Origin: an uncultured Actinomycetes bacterium
GTDB taxonomy: Bacteria; Actinomycetota; Acidimicrobiia; Acidimicrobiales; RAAP-2
Assembly (NCBI GenBank): GCA_903825305.1
Contig: CAIKAC010000012.1
Coordinates: 62,001-126,000, forward strand
Length of the DNA stretch: 64,000 bases
Direction of reading: 5' to 3'
Positions 1 to 8,454 of the stretch are shown one piece after another. The notes beneath the pieces are model-generated. The model did not search any database. It was not told the DNA's origin and saw only the letters and a program-made list of their open reading frames with translations. The position numbers were made by a program, and so were the translations under genes. Positions within the stretch are counted from its first letter, which is position 1. Every line of letters begins with the position of its first letter.

Positions 1-1227
1 GAACACGACATCATTTTGCTGGGCGAGCGAGGCCAAGCCAAGACCCGCCTGATTCGCAGTCTGATTGATCTGCTTGACGAATGGATGCCCATCGTTGATG
101 GGTCCGAAATCAACGATGACCCCTATCACCCGGTCTCAGCTCACGCACGGGCGCTGGTGGCAGAACATGGTGATGCGACGCCCATCGCTTGGGTGCACCG
201 TTCAGAGCGCTACGGCGAAAAATTGGCAACTCCCGATACGACCATCGCGGATTTAATCGGTGAAGTCGATCCCATCAAGGTGGCTGAGGGCCGGTACCTG
301 TCCGATGAGCTCACGATTCACTACGGCCTCGTGCCGCGGGTCAACCGAGGAATTTTCGCCATCAATGAATTGCCTGACTTGGCTGAGCGCATCCAGGTGG
401 GTCTGCTCAACGTCCTTGAAGAACGCGACATTCAAATCCGAGGACATCGGATCCGCTTGCCCCTCGACATTGTGTTGGTGGCAACTGCCAACCCCGAGGA
501 CTATACAAATCGCGGACGGATTATCACGCCGCTCAAAGACCGCTTTGGCGCTCAAATTAGAACGCACTATCCCCGCGAAGTCGAAACCGAAATCGAAATC
601 GTTCGTCACGAGGCCAAGGTTGCGCCCACCTCCAAAGCCGTCACCGTTCCGTGGTTTATGGAGCGCATCATCGTGGAAGTCAGTCACTTGGCTCGCCGGA
701 GCCCCATGCTGAATCAGCGAAGTGGCGTTTCGGTGCGTCTCACCATTGCCAATTACGAATCCGTTGTTGCTAATGCGATGCGCCGCAGTTTGCGGACCAA
801 TGAGAACGAGATTGTGCCGCGCATTTCTGATCTCTCAGCAGCCCTTGCCTCCACCCAGGGCAAAGTAGAAGTCGAGGCCCTCGAGGAGGGCCGCGAGGCA
901 GACATCATTGGACAGCTCTTTGGTGCCGCCACACTGTTGGTGTTTCGAGACACCGTGGTGCTTGATCAAGCGGCTGAAATTATGGCGGCCTTTGATGCGG
1001 AGACGGTGGCCCATACGGGTGATGATTTGGCGTCGAGCGATTACCTCGATCTCCTCGCTCGGGTACCGGTCTTAGAACCTGCTACGCGCGCGATTGCTGG
1101 GGAAACAGCAGGGCCTGGCGAAATGGCCTCGGCGCTTGAGTTCTTGCTCGAAGGCCTTCACTTGACCAAGCGGCTCAACAAGGATGCCTCCGGACCTCGC
1201 GCGCTCTATCGCTCGAAGGGTTCATGA
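1..1227 (+). CDS. MoxR/Mg-chelatase-type AAA+ ATPase, 5' truncated
   Basis: The reading frame is open from base 1: five codons (EHDII) precede the P-loop GERGQAKT, so the true start lies upstream and about 400 residues are visible. The order of motifs is that of a MoxR/ChlI-like AAA+ ATPase: Walker A at the window edge, a Walker B-like strand IFAINELPD (Asn where Asp is more usual), sensor-1 region VATANPED, then DRFGAQI. These ATPases usually act as chaperone-like partners of a von Willebrand factor A protein. The next gene encodes such a protein and overlaps this stop codon by four bases (ATGA), so the pair is an operon. It resembles the mycobacterial Rv0958/Rv0959 pair from memory. The substrate is unknown; there are no chlorophyll genes nearby, so a true magnesium chelatase is unlikely. 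Confidence 0.85.
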   Translation, partial: EHDIILLGERGQAKTRLIRSLIDLLDEWMPIVDGSEINDDPYHPVSAHARALVAEHGDATPIAWVHRSERYGEKLATPDTTIADLIGEVDPIKVAEGRYLSDELTIHYGLVPRVNRGIFAINELPDLAERIQVGLLNVLEERDIQIRGHRIRLPLDIVLVATANPEDYTNRGRIITPLKDRFGAQIRTHYPREVETEIEIVRHEAKVAPTSKAVTVPWFMERIIVEVSHLARRSPMLNQRSGVSVRLTIANYESVVANAMRRSLRTNENEIVPRISDLSAALASTQGKVEVEALEEGREADIIGQLFGAATLLVFRDTVVLDQAAEIMAAFDAETVAHTGDDLASSDYLDLLARVPVLEPATRAIAGETAGPGEMASALEFLLEGLHLTKRLNKDASGPRALYRSKGS

Positions 1228-3209
1228 GCGCGAACTACACCTACCGCGCTTGGGATGGATCTCAAGAAGGAGACGACCTCGACGTCGATGCCTTACTGGA
1301 TCTGCTCAGTGAGGACCTCTTGGAGCACGGCGATCTCGCTGATGCCATCGAGCGACTCTTGCGCCGTGGCTTTGAAACTGACCAAGGTGGGGTAGAGGGC
1401 TTACGAGATCTCCTTGAGCAGGTTCGAGAACGCCGTCATGAGCTTGAACAGCGGGGCAACCCGGACGCGCAATTCGACGCCTATCGCGATCGTCTTCGCG
1501 ACATTGAATCCATGGAGCGCGACGCCCTGGACGACCTCCTTGAAGAAGCACAAGCATCGGGCGATGAACGTCGTGCATCGGTGACGAGCGATGCAGTCAA
1601 TGAGCGGCGCATCGCGCTTGATCTGCTTCCTGATTCTTTTGCCGATCGACTCTCAGCCATGAATCACTATGAGTTCGTCTCGAGCGAAGCGCGAGAAGCG
1701 CTTGAGGCCATGCGAGATGAACTTCGCCAAGAGCTCACCGACGCGTACTTTCAAGGCGTCAGTGAGGCGCTGAGCAATCCCGATCCCGAAATGATTGCGC
1801 GCATGGGCGCGGCCTTCGATGCCATTTCCACGATGCTCGAACAGCGAGCTCGTGGCGAAGAACTTGACCCCAGTTTTGAGGCTTTCCAAGAGGAGTTTGG
1901 GGACTTATTCCCTGGCGCAGAAAATCTCGATGATCTCGTGGCCATGCTCGCGCAACGCATGGCGGCAGCCGAGGCAATGTTTAATTCCATGAGCGCCGAG
2001 CAGCGCGCCCAAATTGAGCAATTAAGCCGCGAGATGTTCGAAGACATGGATCTGGCATGGCGTATGGACCGCTTGATGGCGAATTTGCGTGCCGCCGTTC
2101 CCGATGCCGGTTGGGGAGAAGCGCGGCGATTCCAAGGGTCGAATCCCATGGGCTTTGGCGACGCCGCCGATGTGGCACGCCAGCTCGGTGAACTCAACGC
2201 CATGGAAGACATGTTGACCCGGGGTAATGCAGCCCAAGCGTTGGGGGAGTTTGACCTTGAGCAGGTGAAGCGCCACTTGGGCCCCGATGCCGCCAAACAC
2301 CTTGAGCGACTCAAGAAAGTCACAAAAACCTTGGAAGAGGCCGGGGCGATTTCTCGGAAAGGTGATCGCGTTGAACTGACCGCCCAAGGAGTCCGACGAC
2401 TTGGCAACCAAGCCCTCAAGGAAATCTTTGAGCTGTTGAAGAAGAACGGGTCCGGAGAACATCGGACCGGATTTACCGGCTTTGGTCACGATCGAGAAGA
2501 AACCACCAAGGCCTATGAGCCAGGTGACCCGCTCTCGCTCCACCTAACCAAGACGCTGTCAAATGCATTGGCGCGAGGTGGCGGGGTGCCGATCAAACTC
2601 GAGGCCCAGGACTTTGAAGTTGTGGAAACTGAGGCGTTGAGTCGCTCGGCGACTGTGCTGTGTATCGACCTGTCGATGTCCATGCCCATGCGAGGAAATT
2701 TCGTACCGGCCAAGAAGATGGCGCTAGCGCTTCAGACCTTGATTTCGAGTCGCTACCCGCGTGACTATTTCGGTCTTGTGGTGTTCTCGGAGATGGCCCG
2801 AGAGTTAAAAGTCGAAGATCTCCCCACGGTGATGTGGGATTACATTCCGGGTACGAACTTGCAGCATGCCTTGGCGCTGTCTCGTCAGATGTTGGCCAAG
2901 CAGCATGGTACGAAACAGATCATTGTGGTTACTGACGGTGAGCCAACCGCCCACATTGACGCGTGGGGGGCCCCGGAGTTCAACTATCCGCCGGTCCCAG
3001 AAACCCTGCGACTCACCATGGCCGAAGTGCTCCGCTGTACCAAGGCAGGAATTTCCATCACGACCTTTGCCCTTGACCTTGAGAACACCATGTTCCCCTT
3101 TGTGGAGCAAATTGCCCAGGTGAACGGAGGTCGCACCTTTTACCCATCTCCGGACAATTTGGGCGGATTTGTCCTGGTCGATTTCCTCAAGCATCGGAAG
3201 AACCGCTAG
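1224..3209 (+). CDS. VWA-domain protein, partner of the MoxR-like ATPase
   Basis: 661 residues. The long N-terminal part is acidic and helical. A short segment around residues 372-400 (GDRVELTAQGVRRLG) reads like a winged-helix fold. The C-terminal third is a von Willebrand factor A domain with an intact MIDAS start DLSMS (D482, S484, S486) and a later TDGEPT loop, so metal-dependent binding is likely retained. It starts on the ATG that overlaps the stop codon of the ATPase gene, with GAAGGG upstream as ribosome binding site. ATPase plus VWA pairs are thought to remodel or insert metal into client proteins. The client is not evident here. No signal peptide or membrane segment is seen, so it is probably cytoplasmic. 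Confidence 0.85.
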   Translation: MSANYTYRAWDGSQEGDDLDVDALLDLLSEDLLEHGDLADAIERLLRRGFETDQGGVEGLRDLLEQVRERRHELEQRGNPDAQFDAYRDRLRDIESMERDALDDLLEEAQASGDERRASVTSDAVNERRIALDLLPDSFADRLSAMNHYEFVSSEAREALEAMRDELRQELTDAYFQGVSEALSNPDPEMIARMGAAFDAISTMLEQRARGEELDPSFEAFQEEFGDLFPGAENLDDLVAMLAQRMAAAEAMFNSMSAEQRAQIEQLSREMFEDMDLAWRMDRLMANLRAAVPDAGWGEARRFQGSNPMGFGDAADVARQLGELNAMEDMLTRGNAAQALGEFDLEQVKRHLGPDAAKHLERLKKVTKTLEEAGAISRKGDRVELTAQGVRRLGNQALKEIFELLKKNGSGEHRTGFTGFGHDREETTKAYEPGDPLSLHLTKTLSNALARGGGVPIKLEAQDFEVVETEALSRSATVLCIDLSMSMPMRGNFVPAKKMALALQTLISSRYPRDYFGLVVFSEMARELKVEDLPTVMWDYIPGTNLQHALALSRQMLAKQHGTKQIIVVTDGEPTAHIDAWGAPEFNYPPVPETLRLTMAEVLRCTKAGISITTFALDLENTMFPFVEQIAQVNGGRTFYPSPDNLGGFVLVDFLKHRKNR

Positions 3210-3282
3210 AAAAACCTAAGTATTTAGCGAATTTTGAGTCCGCACTTGCAATTTCGCCTGAAATGCCTCAAGATGACACCGT

Positions 3283-3292
3283 TGTAATTACA
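3283..3292. promoter_or_regulatory. 10-bp perfect palindrome upstream of the first whiB-like gene
   Basis: TGTAATTACA is a perfect palindrome 35 bp before the ATG of the WhiB-like gene, in a 118-bp intergenic gap. It could be an operator or part of the promoter. I see no convincing -35/-10 pair to fix its position relative to transcription, so the role is a guess. Confidence 0.25.
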
Positions 3293-3327
3293 TAGGTGCC
3301 ACAAAGCAGTGGCCCGTGGGAGGAAAC

Positions 3328-3609
3328 ATGGACGTGTTGAACTTGCTAAGCGGCGAAGAAGAGAAGAGCTGGCAGACCAAGTCAAACTGCATGGGGGTGG
3401 ACCCTGACCTGTTCTTCCCAGAGCGTGGAGCGTCAACTCGTGAGGCCAAGGAAGTATGCCGAGGCTGTGTCGTTCGCGAAGAGTGCTTGGAATACGCCTT
3501 GAGCAACGGCGAAAAGTTCGGCATTTGGGGCGGAATGAGTGAGCGCGAGCGCCGTCGCCTGCGTCGAGCCCGTGCCCTTGAGCGCCGCCAGGCTGAGTCT
3601 GCTTCTTAG
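3328..3609 (+). CDS. WhiB-family iron-sulfur transcription factor (WhiB2-like)
   Basis: 93 residues. The four WhiB cysteines are present (C21, C44, C47, C53, including CRGC), followed by the turn GIWGG and a basic C-terminal tail SERERRRLRR. WhiB proteins bind a 4Fe-4S cluster and act with sigma factor region 4 in actinobacteria, in development and stress. An ATG at 3328 is chosen over the GTG at 3316 because GGGAGG at 3318-3323 is correctly placed for the ATG and would lie inside the longer form. The short N-terminus and tail suggest the WhiB2/WhmD subgroup, which is linked to cell division, but subgroup assignment from memory is tentative. Its stop interlocks with that of the convergent formiminotransferase gene (TTAG). 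Confidence 0.93.
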   Translation: MDVLNLLSGEEEKSWQTKSNCMGVDPDLFFPERGASTREAKEVCRGCVVREECLEYALSNGEKFGIWGGMSERERRRLRRARALERRQAESAS

Positions 3610-4442
3610 CCAATAGTGATTCCTCTCGCTAAAAAGCGAGATTCCAAGGTTTTATTTTGAGCAAGATCGAGTGATTCCCACCGTTCGGGGTCTATGCGAT
3701 CAAGCGACGCTTGGGGAATCGTACCGACGAGTTCGGCCTTGACAATGTGGGCCCGCCAATCAAACTGAGCAGTGATGGCATCAAAGGCGTCGGCTGGTGT
3801 CACCACAACGGGATCAATCAGATTGCAACTGATCTGAACGCCTTGTTCAAGCGGTAGGGCGATCGCGCGGAGTTGCGTGCTTCGAACTGCTTTGGCAATT
3901 GCTTTGCCCGTAGCGAGATCAATGCCGGAGACCAACAAGTTCCACGCCACCAAGGGCCCACGAACCCCAACCGCACACGCCCCAGCGGTTGGGTGGGCCG
4001 TCTTAGGGCCCACATCGGGCTCTATGGCGCCAAAGGCATCTCGACGTAATTCAGGAAGTGCTCGGATGGAGCCATCGCTAAGCGGACCGTAGAAGAAACT
4101 CGGAACGTCAAACTCTTGGGCAAGGCGCTCAGCAAAGCGTTGACGAGCTTCCACGCAATCATTGGTCGATGCAGAGCCGAGGGCCACGAAGGGTACGACG
4201 TCGACGGCGCCAAGGCGTGGGTGAAGGCCGTGATGGTCCTGGAGATTGATGTGGTCGATCGCCCGAGCAGCCACCGCAATAGCGGTATCGATAATTTCGT
4301 CAAACTCACCACCAATGGTGATGACGCTGCGGTGGTGCTCGGGGTCAGTGTGGCGGTCCACAACGAGGGCAAAGTCGTCGTAGTCCGCCAACCACGGCTC
4401 ATCGCGCCCTTCGGACACATTGATTGCACTAATCAGGGTCAT
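3606..4442 (-). CDS. ftcD: Glutamate formimidoyltransferase (FTCD N-terminal type)
   Basis: 278 residues, the size of the free-standing formiminotransferase domain without the cyclodeaminase part. The signature HHGLHPRLGAVDVVPF (residues 70-85) is that of the N-terminal subdomain, and the C-terminal subdomain follows. The enzyme moves the formimino group from formiminoglutamate to tetrahydrofolate in histidine breakdown. No other hut genes are in the window, so the physiological role is less certain than the family. There is no Shine-Dalgarno sequence. A TAGGGT box at 4449-4454 lies 6 bp before the ATG, suggesting a leaderless mRNA. It lies between two whiB-like genes and converges with the first. 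Confidence 0.85.
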   Translation of the reverse strand: MTLISAINVSEGRDEPWLADYDDFALVVDRHTDPEHHRSVITIGGEFDEIIDTAIAVAARAIDHINLQDHHGLHPRLGAVDVVPFVALGSASTNDCVEARQRFAERLAQEFDVPSFFYGPLSDGSIRALPELRRDAFGAIEPDVGPKTAHPTAGACAVGVRGPLVAWNLLVSGIDLATGKAIAKAVRSTQLRAIALPLEQGVQISCNLIDPVVVTPADAFDAITAQFDWRAHIVKAELVGTIPQASLDRIDPERWESLDLAQNKTLESRFLARGITIG

Positions 4443-4470
4443 AGAGCGACCCTAGACCCCAAGGGCTGTC

Positions 4471-4713
4471 TTAGGCCAGCAAGTCAAGCGTGGTGCGACG
4501 AGCCTTCATGATTCGACGCCGTTCGCGCTCTGAGCGGCCACCCCATACCCCGTGGTCAATGTGGTTTTCAAGCGCATATTCGAGACACTGCTCAGCTACC
4601 GGGCACTTCGCACAAATGCGCTGGGCCTTTATTACTCCCAGGCCGTCACTTGGGAAGAAGGTGTCGGGTGCTGCATCGCGGCACTTTCCTTTTGCCATCC
4701 ACTCTGATTCCAT
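4471..4713 (-). CDS. WhiB-family iron-sulfur transcription factor (WhiB1-like)
   Basis: 80 residues from the preferred ATG. The cysteines are C11, C34, C37 and C43 (CAKC motif), then GVWGG and the basic tail SERERRRIMKARR. A GTG six codons upstream would give 86 residues, but AAGGAGG lies inside that extension, 5-6 bp before the ATG at 4713, which fixes the shorter start. The compact form fits the WhiB1 group, an essential regulator in mycobacteria. It has the same orientation as ftcD, 28 bp upstream of it, and is divergent from the small hypothetical gene at 4870. Confidence 0.93.
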   Translation of the reverse strand: MESEWMAKGKCRDAAPDTFFPSDGLGVIKAQRICAKCPVAEQCLEYALENHIDHGVWGGRSERERRRIMKARRTTLDLLA

Positions 4714-4869
4714 TGGAGCCTCCTTGCTCACTGCTGACTGTATGCCTGTTCTTGGCTAATTCCTCATTTCCTTACTCAGTTATTACCCAGCAATCTCAGG
4801 AAGTCCTCAGGCCGTGTGGAGTCGCTACGATGGAGGCCACTAAGCCGCGCACTTCGCGAAAGAGGAACC

Positions 4870-5154
4870 ATGTCCCAGATCACCGAGCAAAGCCCCGAGG
4901 CCACCGAACCGGTAGGCCAGGTCAGCATTGTGTACCTCGGCCCCATCGAGCCGCACTGGGACATTCAGACCCATTGGGGCGACGAAGCAGCCTTGGAAGC
5001 ATTTCGTGAGCGCATCATCGCTCGCTTGGTGTTGCTGCCTCCTCACGACCCGCAATTTCGTCGTAACCGCGAACGTATCAACCGCGATGGCGAGCGCGAG
5101 GGCATTGAGGTGACCTGGGACTTGGGTTACCCGGAAGAAGAAGCTGACGCTTAA
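4870..5154 (+). CDS. Conserved small hypothetical protein
   Basis: 94 residues with no family I can name. It begins MSQITEQSPEATEP (flexible), followed by a hydrophobic strand VSIVYLGPIEPHW and an amphipathic helix, ending very acidic (YPEEEADA). A likely alpha/beta fold with many charged residues suggests a soluble cytoplasmic protein. The ATG at 4870 is preceded by AAAGAGGAACC, a usable ribosome binding site; the longer GTG-type start at 4816 is not supported. Codon use matches the neighbours. Its stop interlocks (TTAA) with the convergent zincin_2 gene. Confidence 0.7.
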   Translation: MSQITEQSPEATEPVGQVSIVYLGPIEPHWDIQTHWGDEAALEAFRERIIARLVLLPPHDPQFRRNRERINRDGEREGIEVTWDLGYPEEEADA

Positions 5155-6317
5155 GCGTTGAGTTCCGGGAGCGCGATGCGCTCCAACCACAAACCTGGAG
5201 CATCGAGCTCGGCCGGGGTCGGTAGGTTCAGGCCGTCGGCTACCAGTTTGGCAACGCCTTCATTGCCAGCGCGCTCGAGAACGCCGGCGATGAATTTCGC
5301 CCCACGGTCTACTTCTGTTGCACTCAAATCAAGCCCGAAGAGCGATCCTGCACTTTGCTCGCCCTTGGCATCGGTGGTGCGGTGACGTCGCCACGCTTCA
5401 CTGAGGAGTACATGGCTACCGGTGAGTCGAGCAGCAACGGTGGTGGCTACGTGATCCAAAAATGCTGCGAGTGCGGTGGTGGCAGCACTGAGCGATGCCG
5501 ATGAGGTACTCGCCGCCGGGCTGACCAATTCGGCCAGGATGGACTCGGGGTCGCTCATCATGGCTTGAAGTGCATCGGGATTTCCACTTCCTGAAAGCCG
5601 TTCAATCACGGATGCTTGATTGGCCAGTGCATCGGCCATGGCGGCCTGGAGGAGTTCTGTTACGCGAGCGGCGATGGACGGTGTTCCGAGCGATACGGAC
5701 CCTGCAATCTCTCGGGTGAGGGAAAAGAGACGCACCTCGTCAAGGGGCAGGCTCCAATCGTTGGCAAAGCTTGCGATGTTCACCGGCACCACGTAGACCG
5801 GTGCGGATTCGGGCCACGGCAGGGGCAGGGCGTAAGAACCCAGTGCTCGCTCAGCGAGGTGGCCGGCCGCTGAGCCAAATTGCAAGCCCAGCATCATGGG
5901 GCCAAGTAGCGACGCGAATTGTCCAAGGATGGGAGGTATCTGGCCATCACCTTCTTCGGAGAATTGCGACATCGATTGACCCGTGGCGGCTGATTGAGCG
6001 GCTACTACTTGCTCCACCATGGGAGTCCAGGCCTCGAGTTGGGCGAGCGCCCAAGCGGGTCGAGTAATGGGCTCCACGGTCACGGGAGCCAACGGCGAGC
6101 CGATGAGTTCTCCCACGTGCAAGGTAACCACGGGCATGAGCTGTTCAAATGCGATGCGCTCGAGCGGGTCGACATTTCCCTCTGGGCTGTCGCCGGTGAC
6201 CACGTTGACGGCAAGCGCTTTGGCCGAATCAAGCCATGGCGCAGCACCGCCTTGGCCGCCAATGATCTTCAAGAGATCACCGAGAAGGCCATCAAAGGGG
6301 TTCGACATATCGCTCAC
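5151..6317 (-). CDS. Zincin_2 (F420-associated metalloprotease-like) protein lacking HExxH
   Basis: 388 residues. It matches the actinobacterial zincin_2/DUF2342 family (Rv3195-like), once annotated as coenzyme F420 biosynthesis associated. The characteristic stretch ALGSYALPLPWPESAPVYVV, then IASFANDWSLPLDEVRLF, leads straight into where the zinc motif HExxH should be. Here residues 202-206 read R-E-I-A-G, so both zinc-binding histidines are gone and only Glu203 remains. The frame is open and codon use is normal, so this looks like a pseudoenzyme rather than a broken gene. The neighbouring PDZ-Lon and UPF0182 genes are also its neighbours in mycobacteria (Rv3193c-Rv3195), which supports the family call. 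It follows the HtrA-like gene by 10 bp in one operon. Confidence 0.8.
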   Translation of the reverse strand: MSDMSNPFDGLLGDLLKIIGGQGGAAPWLDSAKALAVNVVTGDSPEGNVDPLERIAFEQLMPVVTLHVGELIGSPLAPVTVEPITRPAWALAQLEAWTPMVEQVVAAQSAATGQSMSQFSEEGDGQIPPILGQFASLLGPMMLGLQFGSAAGHLAERALGSYALPLPWPESAPVYVVPVNIASFANDWSLPLDEVRLFSLTREIAGSVSLGTPSIAARVTELLQAAMADALANQASVIERLSGSGNPDALQAMMSDPESILAELVSPAASTSSASLSAATTALAAFLDHVATTVAARLTGSHVLLSEAWRRHRTTDAKGEQSAGSLFGLDLSATEVDRGAKFIAGVLERAGNEGVAKLVADGLNLPTPAELDAPGLWLERIALPELNA

Positions 6318-6327
6318 GCCTTTGATC

Positions 6328-7353
6328 CTAGGGGTGGCTCGCGAGCACGATTGCTTCGGTCAAAGTTTTGCCGTGTCGCGAGACGCTCACCTGCACCGTT
6401 GATCCTGCTGGCGTGGCGTAGAGAACATCGAGCAGGTCACCCGTCGTGCTGATGGTGTGGCCGTTTATGGCCGTGATGGTGTCGCCAACTTCCAAGGCGT
6501 GTGCGCTAGCCGATCCCACTTCAGAAACGCTCACCCCACCACTACTCGCCGTAGCGGCCGCGATTTGAAGCCAACCATGAGGGTGGCCGGTCATGAGCAA
6601 TTGTGATCGCTGTTCGAGGACACTCAACGGGAGGGCGAGACTGTGCCCGAGATTCGGCACCAACAGTGCTTCTGGCTCACCGGCCATAGTGGTGAGCAAT
6701 CCTGGCGACGATGTTGCAACCGTGGTCTCGAGGGCGCCAAGGTCTTGGGTTCCCACGGTGGCAGTGACTTCTGAAATCGCACTCGGCGAGGCGTGTGCCC
6801 CACGCAAACTGGATCCGCGAACGACATCAACCTGGCTGTGTGTCATTGCTTGGAGCGTCAGAGGTTGCTGCGGCGTCGTGCTCACGCCAGATGAGAGCTT
6901 CCACATGCTCACACCGAGCTCGCTATCGAGTGCCACCATCCGCGCCCCTCGCTGTTCACCGGATCCGGTGGTGACGGTTGCGAGTTCGCCCTTCGGATCG
7001 CGCAATGACGTCACGACCATGGTCCCGTGATCAATTACCGCGCCGAGGGCGTCGTGGCCGTTCGCATCGGTAATGGAGGCCAAACGATCTGAGGTCATCG
7101 GCACGGTAGCACTGCAGCAGGCAACGACCGTGGTAGCGCTTGAGCCTTGGTGGTGAAAGGCAGTGACCCCGACGGCCGCTGCTCCAAATACCACGATGCA
7201 AACGCCCATCACCGCGCCCACCCCGCGGAAGCGATGCTTGCGAGCAGGTGCCACAGAAGGAAGCTCAGAAGGGTGAATCCAGCGGCGCTCCATAGGATTC
7301 GGAGGGCCACCGGACATGCCACCGTTCAGGTTGTCGTCCTCATTTGCCACCAT
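6328..7353 (-). CDS. Membrane-anchored HtrA-like PDZ protein with lost catalytic triad
   Basis: 341 residues. There is a proline-rich cytoplasmic N-terminus (PNPMERRWIHPSELP), one membrane segment at about residues 46-66, then an exported trypsin-like region and a C-terminal PDZ domain (about 245-335, with DTITAINGHTI). The protease core keeps the strand pattern of HtrA. The His position reads VVTSLRD instead of TNAHV, and the serine loop reads SSPGLLTTMAG instead of GNSGGP. An Asp may survive in LDSELGVSMWKL. It is therefore probably a catalytically dead scaffold or sensor at the outer membrane face. The WIHPSELP motif is common in actinobacterial membrane-anchored S1 proteins. It is divergent from mreB. 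Confidence 0.75.
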   Translation of the reverse strand: MVANEDDNLNGGMSGGPPNPMERRWIHPSELPSVAPARKHRFRGVGAVMGVCIVVFGAAAVGVTAFHHQGSSATTVVACCSATVPMTSDRLASITDANGHDALGAVIDHGTMVVTSLRDPKGELATVTTGSGEQRGARMVALDSELGVSMWKLSSGVSTTPQQPLTLQAMTHSQVDVVRGSSLRGAHASPSAISEVTATVGTQDLGALETTVATSSPGLLTTMAGEPEALLVPNLGHSLALPLSVLEQRSQLLMTGHPHGWLQIAAATASSGGVSVSEVGSASAHALEVGDTITAINGHTISTTGDLLDVLYATPAGSTVQVSVSRHGKTLTEAIVLASHP

Positions 7354-7426
7354 GGCGATGATACTGATGAGGCACGAGAAATAGTGGTCGGGTCTCAGCG
7401 TTTCGCTTTTGACAGAGCTCGGGGCC

Positions 7427-7432
7427 TACGAT
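7427..7432 (+). promoter_or_regulatory. Candidate -10 box (TACGAT) of mreB
   Basis: TACGAT ends 8 bp before the mreB ATG, which lacks a good Shine-Dalgarno sequence. A TTGACA at 7409-7414 is nearby, but its 12-bp spacing is too short for a standard promoter. Confidence 0.3.
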
Positions 7433-7440
7433 GAAGAGCC

Positions 7441-8454
7441 ATGTCACGTGATCTCGCCATTGACTTCGGGACGTCTCGCACCCGGGTATATGACAAGGCT
7501 CGTGGTCTGATCTACGACGAGTTGTCGGTGGCTGCGGTCGATACGCGGTCGCGTGAAGTGCTCGCCCTCGGAGCCGAAGCCGATGAGTTGGTTGGTAGAA
7601 GCTCTGATCACGTGGTCGCGGTCCGACCTTTGAGTCAAGGGGCGATAACTGACTTCGATATGGCGGAGCGAATGCTTCGAGCGGTGTTGGCGCGCTGTGG
7701 AAGTTCACGCATGAATCGACCGCGCCTCATCTTGACAGTGCCAGCGGCTGCAACCTCCATTGAGCGACGCGCCCTCGAGCAAGCCGCAAAAGCCGCGGGT
7801 GCGTCAACAGCGAATCTGCTCGAGTCACCTTTGGCGGCAGCCATTGGCTTCGATATTCCGATTCATGATGCCGTGGGCTCGGTCATTGTTGACGCGGGAG
7901 CGGGAACGACGGAGACGGCCGTTATTTCCCTTGGAGGCATTGTGGCGTCTCGGGCCTTGCGTATTGGTGGGCTGGACATTGACCGAGCGGTGGCCTCCAT
8001 GGTGCGCCATGACCTTGACCTCGTGGTTAATGCCCACGTGGCCGAAGAGCTCAAGATACGGATTGGTTCGGTGGCGGAAGACCTCGCTCCCGTTGCCGTG
8101 GAAGTCCATGGTCGCCGCCCGATGACCGGCGAGCCTGGGTATGTAAACATCGAAGGATCCATGGTGAACCGAGCGATTCGTGACTTGGTTCAGCAAATGA
8201 TTGCCGGCACCATTGCGTGTCTGTCAGAAACGCCTCCTGAGCTCGCGCAAGACGCAATCTATGGCGGTATCTACCTCCATGGCGGGGGAGCGCAGTTGCA
8301 TGGTTATGCCGAAGCGTTGTCGGTGGCGACCTCGGTTGCCGTCAACATCGACCAAGATCCAACCACTGTGGTCATTCGTGGGGCTGGACGCTGCCTAGAA
8401 GACATCGGTCGCCTGCGGAGCCTCTTTGCTTCGGCATCGCGGCCTCAGCGTTAA
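7441..8454 (+). CDS. mreB: MreB-family actin homologue
   Basis: 337 residues, the normal MreB length. The phosphate-1 loop IDFGTSRTRVY, phosphate-2 loop DAGAGTTETAVISLGG and adenosine motif YLHGGGAQLHG are all present, giving an ATP-binding actin fold. MreB polymerises under the membrane and guides lateral cell-wall growth. The usual partners mreC, mreD, rodA and pbp2 are not adjacent; the gene stands between HtrA-like and HEAT-repeat genes, so a specialised MreB/Mbl paralogue is possible. The first residues SRDLAIDFGTSRT differ from the common IDLGTANT pattern. Its stop interlocks (TTAA) with the convergent HEAT gene. Confidence 0.88.
   Translation: MSRDLAIDFGTSRTRVYDKARGLIYDELSVAAVDTRSREVLALGAEADELVGRSSDHVVAVRPLSQGAITDFDMAERMLRAVLARCGSSRMNRPRLILTVPAAATSIERRALEQAAKAAGASTANLLESPLAAAIGFDIPIHDAVGSVIVDAGAGTTETAVISLGGIVASRALRIGGLDIDRAVASMVRHDLDLVVNAHVAEELKIRIGSVAEDLAPVAVEVHGRRPMTGEPGYVNIEGSMVNRAIRDLVQQMIAGTIACLSETPPELAQDAIYGGIYLHGGGAQLHGYAEALSVATSVAVNIDQDPTTVVIRGAGRCLEDIGRLRSLFASASRPQR

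Noticed and set aside
1-3209. Magnesium chelatase for chlorophyll synthesis
   Set aside because: The ATPase plus VWA pair resembles chelatase subunits I and D, but there are no tetrapyrrole or photosynthesis genes nearby; a MoxR-type chaperone pair is more likely.
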